In this document: one piece after another, positions 58,819 through 64,000 of the stretch
Layout of the letters: every line of letters starts with the position of its first letter
Position numbering within the stretch: the stretch's first letter is position 1
Assembly (NCBI GenBank): GCA_030180135.1
Contig: CM058234.1
Location: forward strand, 36,366,766-36,430,765
DNA: 64,000 nucleotides
From: Orychophragmus violaceus
Lineage: Eukaryota; Streptophyta; Magnoliopsida; Brassicales; Brassicaceae
Reading direction: 5' to 3'
Program-made: the position numbers and the translations under genes
The notes under the pieces: model-generated
Seen by the model: the letters and a program-made list of their open reading frames with translations, nothing else
Told to the model about the DNA's origin: nothing
The model's database searches: none

Positions 58819-59838
58819 CTACGACTGAGGCAGCATCCCTAGCTCCTTCCAGACATGTAGTTTCACTTGCCCTTCCTTCAATGTTCTACTGTTGCTTAAG
58901 CTCTGCATATTATCACAAATATCAGTGCCACAACCAGTATCCAATACCTTTAAGGTAGAACTTGAAGTAATAACATGAATACCTGAGGAAGTAGTCGCAT
59001 ACATCGACTTTAACTCCTCATCATCTTCCATGAATTTAATGCAATCTCTCTTCCAATGCCCTGTCTCCTTACAGTAGCAGCACTTACCAACGTAAGAGGT
59101 ATCTGACTCGGGCTCAGAAGACACACGCTTGCCATGATTCAAAATCTGGACAACTTTGTCTTCACCCTTGTCAGCATTAGGTTTAGTAAACCTACCCTTC
59201 TCATTCATGAGATTGTACAGGGTACTCTTCACGTTTGGCTCAACTGTCTTGAGCATATCATGCAGTTCAGTCAGCGTCTTCGTTAAGCCTTTCTTGATAT
59301 AGTTCTTTCTGAACTTATCATAGCTTGACGGCAGTGACTGCAGAATGATTTCAGTTGCCATCTCTTGGCTAACTGGATAATCCAGTTTCCTCAGGTTATC
59401 AATGTAACCCATCATTTTACTGACATGAGGACTTACTGGATGATCATTTGGTAGCTTGCAGCTAGTGAGAGATTTAACCAACTGGTATCTCTCCACTCTT
59501 ATCTGCTCCTGAAATTTTAATTTCAGGCTGCTGATCATCTCTATTGGCGACTCCATGTTCTCATATTGCTTCCGCAAGTCTGAGTCCATGGTAGCCAATA
59601 TCAGACCACGCACATCTACCGCATCATTATAATGCTTATTCCAAGCATCATATACTGCATGAGAAGCATTGGACCCGATCCTCACGGGGAGAGCTCTCTC
59701 AAGAACATAGTCCTTTCTCTCCTGCCTGAGGACTAGCCTCAGGTTCCGCGACCAAGTCAAGAAATTTGATCCGTTCAGCTTGTCCATCCCAAGGATAGAC
59801 CGGATCGAGAAAGTGTTTTGATTGTTTGTGCTAGTCAT
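58819..59838 (-). CDS. Copia Gag with truncated protease (339 aa), element E3
   Basis: Intact, same length and ends as the E2 frame. It differs in seven residues (for example SILG for SVLK near the start, and a final S for P). Zinc knuckle and DTG are kept. The equal length and mostly silent differences suggest the protein is still used by this lineage. Confidence 0.85.
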   Translation of the reverse strand: MTSTNNQNTFSIRSILGMDKLNGSNFLTWSRNLRLVLRQERKDYVLERALPVRIGSNASHAVYDAWNKHYNDAVDVRGLILATMDSDLRKQYENMESPIEMISSLKLKFQEQIRVERYQLVKSLTSCKLPNDHPVSPHVSKMMGYIDNLRKLDYPVSQEMATEIILQSLPSSYDKFRKNYIKKGLTKTLTELHDMLKTVEPNVKSTLYNLMNEKGRFTKPNADKGEDKVVQILNHGKRVSSEPESDTSYVGKCCYCKETGHWKRDCIKFMEDDEELKSMYATTSSGIHVITSSSTLKVLDTGCGTDICDNMQSLSNSRTLKEGQVKLHVWKELGMLPQS

Positions 59839-60944
59839 AACTGAAATTTAAGATAAAAGGATTTTAGTTAACATGTTCAATATGATTAATCTCGTATTAA
59901 AATTAATATGATTAATCACGCATTATATTCAATAACATAAGTTACCCTCAATAGAATATAATGATTCCAAGATCCACATATAACTAAGATTAAAGTGGGC
60001 CACTGGCCGTCACCCAACCTTAGCTTATATCGGTAAGCCCTGTATCGGCTAATTATATCCGTGATATAACTCTTGGTTGTGAATCTGGGCCCGAGGCCCA
60101 ATCCACTCTGATGTCTCAAGGCCCGGGACTCCCGATGGCCTAGTCAAGAAAACCAGACTATACAGTCATGTAATCATTAATGTCTGGGACTCCCAATGAC
60201 ATTTATGAATCACAAACCGTCTTACCCACGCAAAAGCAGACATCCTCACACTGTAAGGCCATGAATACAATTGAATGGGCTTTGACAGCTGACATAGAAT
60301 GGACAAGACATCCAACGCTTGATATTATATGAGGTTCGTAGGTTTATTAAAATTTCATTCCCAAAATAGAAGATTACTATTTCGGGAAACTTTCTATTTT
60401 AGGAAACCTACTATTTTAGGAAACTTTCTAAAAATGGAAACTTTCCTTAAATCCAAAACATGCAAATTCAGAAACTTCTAATTTAAGAAACTTTCTAATT
60501 TCAAAATTTTGGAAACTTATTAATTTAAAATCGATTTTAAAATTTTATAAAAATAAATTTTAAATTAATCTGAAGAAGAGACTCAAATAATTGGCCCAAT
60601 TGTTTTAACTTCTTGGCCCGAGGCACAAGAATTGGTCCATGTCCAAGACATAACCCAATTGTCCAATTAAATGACATAACCGGTCTGGTTCATTAAAATT
60701 TGTCTAACCAAAATTAATTACTACGACGACCACAATTGTCAACCGGTTATTTACTAAACCGGATTTTCTCAATTTATTTGGTCCAACCAAATCAAATTAG
60801 AAAATCCTGGTTTAGGCACTAAATCCAATAATAATTTCGACATTGGATTTCTTATCCCGGTTTAACCAGACTTAATAAAATTATTAAATCTGTTTATTAA
60901 ACCGAGACGTTTAATTTTAATTAAATTAAACCGAGTCTAAACCC

Positions 60945-61190
60945 TAACCGCATCGATCGATGCTCTCAGCATCGATCCTGCAACGATCGTTCATCGATCC
61001 TGCATCGATCGATGCTCTCACGCGTGCACGAACGGTTATCAGGTTTGGCCGAGAGATTCTCGCGAGATCCATGCGATCGTTTGAACGATCCATGCGATCG
61101 CGGTCAATCACTCGCGACTGCAACGATCGATCCTTGCATTGCATCGATCGATGCAATGCGATCTCAGTCGATGCAAAATCAGTTTAGATC
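60945..61190 (-). repeat. Palindrome cluster in the E3 leader
   Basis: Same CGATCG-centred palindromes as in E1 and E2, antisense here. Confidence 0.8.
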
Positions 61191-61351
61191 GCATACCAAA
61201 TCAATATAGTTTGGTCATGCGATTTTAAACAGTTTGTTTAGGATTCAATTCTTGTTTCTTAAGTGTTTTAATCTTATCAGTAGATTGATTCAAAAACACC
61301 TCTTTAAACAATCCTAAACATGAATCTAAACAAGAAGAACCAGAACCAATG

Positions 61352-61363
61352 GCTCTGATACCA
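61352..61363 (-). other. Primer-binding site of E3, initiator tRNA-Met
   Basis: TGGTATCAGAGC on the minus strand, directly inside the 5' LTR. Confidence 0.9.
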
Positions 61364-61364
61364 C

Positions 61365-62052
61365 TGAAGGATCTTCGGTGTGAATCCTGATTCAATTCAT
61401 CAGATTACTTGATCCTAAACATGCCAGATCTAGGTTCTCTTGAATAGAAACATAAGTAGATCTCACCTTTTACCTGTTTTTGTGCAGCGGAAAGGAAGAA
61501 CAGGTCAGAGATCAGAGAGCCACCGAGTGATAACTCCTCCAGAGGTTCACACACGCACACCAATCAGGAAGCAGGCTGCTAGGCCACTAGGAGAAAACGG
61601 CGCAGGGGAGAGAGAGAGTTGACGGCTCAAAAATAATGTTAGGGTTAATCAGTCTGAAACTCGAGTTTTATGACACAAAACTCGTCCTGTTCCGTTTGGG
61701 CCATTTGGCCCAAATACCAATTAACTCGTCGGTGTTTACGCACTGCATCGATCGTTGCACCTTATGCATCGATCGATGCACAGTGGCTAAACCTTTTATT
61801 CTCTCTAAGTACAGTAAATGCCTAGCACTTTTACTGTACTTCTGCTAAACCGTTCCTACACATTTTCCTGTTAGCTTAGGCGTGTGACCCATATGGGATC
61901 ATATAATAAAGGCAATAAGTCCAAGACTTATAGATCATGAGCGGACTCTAGCAAGCCATCATGACCCCCAGTATTATATGACTTATGTCTGATCATTGAC
62001 ATACTCTTACTTTCTAGAGACAGTACCGAGATTACTGGACACAATTCCAACA
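61365..62052 (-). repeat. 5' LTR of copia E3
   Basis: 688 bp from TGTTGG (at 62052) to CCTTCA (at 61365) on the minus strand. It contains the 21-bp palindrome pair near 61745-61782. Confidence 0.92.
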
Positions 62053-62378
62053 TATATGTGTGTGTGGAAATATGACAATTTTATTGTAATTTTGATCAGT
62101 ATAGCTCAGATCGTGAAGGTTCCGGAAGGCTAAGGGTCTCTAATATCCGTGTACCAGCCACTAATTCATTCTATAATGAGTTCGTTCATCTGAAGCAAAT
62201 GATCAATCATACCATTGAAACTTACCTCACGGAGGGGAGGGGATAAAGATCCGGACTCGACAGGCTCAGAACCAAACAAGTACAAGACTGCTAAATCAGG
62301 GCATTGCTCCAAGGAGAATCCGTCTGCAGTTGAGGTTTTGCTCTGCTGATATTCAACCTGCCGCAGTCAGCTGCTGAT

Positions 62379-62642
62379 GTGAATCAAGTTAGAGAATTCA
62401 TATCAGAGGAATCTGTTTTGTATATTGGAAAAGCACTCAAGAGATTAAGAAATGAGGTACTAATAGTGTTATATTAAAGCAACAAATGCAACTTAAGCTC
62501 TTAATCTGAAGAATATGTTTTGTTTCAGGTGGGCAACAAAGCTGCTGTTCTTGGTTTTGTTGTACCCAAGGTGTATGTTATTGAAGGTGGCTCACCTAAG
62601 AACTTCACACAGATCAAAAGATTAGATTTCTCTCAACCCAAG
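62379..62642 (+). pseudogene. Captured uroporphyrinogen decarboxylase (HEME) fragment
   Basis: Exon pieces 62379-62456 (VNQVREFISEESVLYIGKAL then KRLRNE) and 62529-62642 (VGNKAAVLGF...YVIEGGSPKNFTQIKRL then DFSQPK) flank a GT-AG intron. They match plant UROD text such as 'LREEVNNEAAVLGFVGAPFTLASYVVEGGSSKNFTLIKR'. About eight residues (GAPFTLAS) are deleted. UROD makes coproporphyrinogen III in plastid tetrapyrrole synthesis. This piece is a captured fragment and cannot work. Confidence 0.75.
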
Positions 62643-62776
62643 GTGGATTATCACTAACATTAAAAACACTTTTACAAACCCGACACTTTGGTAAAAAAAC
62701 TAGATTAATATTCAACTAAAATAAGCTAATGTGAGATTTTGTGGTTTTGTTTTTTGATTTTGGAAAGTCGGATTAA

Positions 62777-63655
62777 CTTCTTGGGATGCTTTCACACCCA
62801 AACCTGGTAAAGTTATTAGGATATTGCCGTGAAGACAAAGAGCTTATGTTTGTCTACGAGTTCATGCCCACAGGAAGCCTTGAGAATCCTCTTTTTTGAC
62901 GATTGATTTGACTTTTTTTTGTTTTATTTACTTTGCATGATCCTAATGAGGTTGTAATATTCATCTGCGCAGGATTGTGATGCAAAGATTTCAGATTTTG
63001 GTTTAGCAAAGTTAGGACCATCACAATTCACAAGAGAAGGCACACGTTACGACTAGGATCATGGGCACGTATGGTTACGCTGCTCCTAAATACTCCCTCC
63101 GTTTCACAAAGATACAATTTTTAGAGTTTTCACATATATTAAGAAAACAATTAATACTTAATCATAAATGCATCAATTTTTGTTATTCTACAGTTTCCAA
63201 TATCTCTAAACCAATAGTAATTTAATAAATTTAATTAATCTTCTTAAAATGTTCAAAATATCATCATTAATTAATAAAGTGTGCATAGAAAAGCTAAAAA
63301 ATATATCTTTGTGAAACAATTTTTTTTTTCTAAAACATGCATCTTTGTGAAACGGAGGGAGTATATGGCAACAGGTACATTTAGAAAACTGTACGTCAAC
63401 CATAGATTATTTTATTACTAAAAGAGCTTAAGCTTAGTTAGTTCTCCATTGCTAATAATTGAACTCTGTTAATTTCCCTTCTGAATGATTGGATTGTAAG
63501 TTGTTAAAAATAATTAACCATTTTAGTTTCTTTTCTTCTTCTTCAGGCCATTTATACGTGAAGAGTGACGTCTTTGCCTTCGGTGTGGTACTACTAGAAA
63601 TGATGACTGGACTAAGGGCACACAACGCAAAACGGCCTTACGGACAGGGGTAACA
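62777..63655 (+). pseudogene. Captured receptor-like cytoplasmic kinase fragment
   Basis: Three exon pieces: 62777-62899 (LLGMLSHPNLVKLLGYCRED then KELMFVYEFMPTGSLENPLF, stop), 62973-63092 plus 63362-63374 (DCDAKISDFGLAKLGPSQFT, frameshift, HVTTRIMGTYGYAAPKYMAT) and 63547-63655 (GHLYVKSDVFAFGVVLLEMM then TGLRAHNAKRPYGQG). These are kinase subdomains IV-V, VII-VIII and IX, with DFG and a changed APE (APK), of the RLCK-VII type. The N-terminal ATP site and the HRD catalytic loop are absent. A Stowaway MITE sits inside the second piece. Intron positions are kept. Confidence 0.8.
63093..63361. mobile_element. Stowaway-like MITE
   Basis: 269 bp with terminal inverted repeats CTCCCTCCGTTTCACAAAGA / TCTTTGTGAAACGGAGGGAG and TA target duplication (63091-63092 and 63362-63363). 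Removing it restores the kinase text AAPKYMATG. These ends are the hallmark of Tc1/mariner-type Stowaway MITEs. No gene inside. Confidence 0.95.
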
Positions 63656-64000
63656 AATACTTACGCACGGTACGCACCGCCACGGGTCAGCTCTACGAAA
63701 TATCCAGGGGATTGGCGTCATATAATTCTTTTCTTTTTTGGATGAAAGGAGTCATACAATTCGATATATTAGTGAGTCTTTTACCTCAGCCGTGCCAAAT
63801 CGAAACCCTAATCGGCTTTCTTATATATACACTGTATATGTGTAATACACGATCACAAACTTCAGATATTCTTTTCGTAAATGGTATTATATTGGAAAAA
63901 AAGAATTTTCTCTCCTAGCAACAAGAGAGCAACAACGTAAAAGAAAAAAGATAGAAGAAAACAAACAATTCTGATGAGAATATTCCATTGAGATTTGGAA
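63656..64000. other. Unassigned sequence to the window end
   Basis: After the kinase piece no gene is recognised. A TATATATAC-rich stretch lies near 63821-63835. It may be Helitron B interior or a flanking promoter. Confidence 0.3.

Larger units (their letters stand above)
54753..62052 (-). mobile_element. Non-autonomous copia element E3 (minus strand)
   Basis: Reverse-oriented relative of E2 with a 339-codon gag, the same decayed pol and two LTRs that I find identical over 680 bp. The 5' LTR (61365-62052) keeps the ATCCTTCA end. In the 3' LTR the last 8 bases are replaced (54745-54752), and no 5-bp target duplication is visible, so its left boundary was altered after or during insertion. 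Confidence 0.9.
53360..64000 (+). mobile_element. Helitron B with several captured gene fragments (3' end not seen)
   Basis: It starts TCTATTATATAATTAGAG directly after the CTAG end of Helitron A, then a short inverted GAGAG/CTCTC stretch and CCACGTCAG, as in related Helitrons. Fragments of at least three unrelated genes follow (GL2, UROD, receptor-like cytoplasmic kinase). Copia E3 interrupts it. The 3' hairpin is not visible in the window, so the right limit is unknown, and some of the right part could be other DNA. The stretch 53400-54180 has coding-like pieces I do not recognise. Confidence 0.5.

Overview
The window is plant nuclear DNA, most likely from a Brassicaceae species. The evidence is one intact host gene that closely resembles Arabidopsis polyprenol reductase, together with Brassicaceae-style Helitrons (GCGC hairpin ends), Athila-like Ty3/gypsy elements and captured fragments of Arabidopsis-like genes. 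There are no bacterial operons, rRNAs, tRNAs or CRISPR arrays. Almost all of the window is transposable elements nested inside each other.

Layout. (1) 1-3676: 3' half of an Athila-like element (Gag C-terminus, spacer, polypurine tract, 3' LTR). (2) 3677-28556: inside of an older Athila-like element in which a ~1.5-1.7 kb Gag-tail/spacer/protease module is repeated in tandem (six units plus a terminal part). It is interrupted by a Helitron (4613-9356), a complete young Ty1/copia element (12588-20306, here called E1) and an Athila solo LTR (25466-26699), and it ends in its own 3' LTR (28557-29665). (3) 29666-35528: wrecked minus-strand Ty3/gypsy element (integrase relic, PBS, 5' LTR) split by a CACTA transposon (31674-34477) that carries exons of NOP58 and RPN3-like genes. 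(4) 35529-38012: unassigned DNA, a 36-bp minisatellite and a MULE-like element with ~190-bp terminal inverted repeats. (5) 38054-41752 (minus): intact six-exon polyprenol reductase gene whose first intron holds a 1.8-kb solo LTR. (6) 42114-53359: Helitron A carrying a decayed beta-carbonic anhydrase, interrupted by copia element E2 (45848-53260). (7) 53360 to the window end: Helitron B, joined head-to-tail to A, carrying pieces of GLABRA2, uroporphyrinogen decarboxylase and a receptor-like cytoplasmic kinase, interrupted by copia element E3 (54753-62052, minus).

How the parts relate. E1 has one intact 1325-aa Gag-Pol frame, LTRs differing at one site, and a perfect target duplication, so it is a plausible active autonomous element. 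E2 and E3 have intact gag frames and almost identical LTR pairs, but both carry the same ancient pol wreckage. They therefore look like a non-autonomous, gag-only lineage that moved recently with help in trans, possibly from an E1-like element. A second theme joins unrelated families: paired palindromes with a CGATCG core, mostly exactly 21 bp apart, occur in the LTRs, leaders and spacers of both the copia and the Athila-like elements, and I did not see them in the Helitron, CACTA, MULE or host-gene DNA. All homology calls come from reading translated sequence and recalling families; no search was run.
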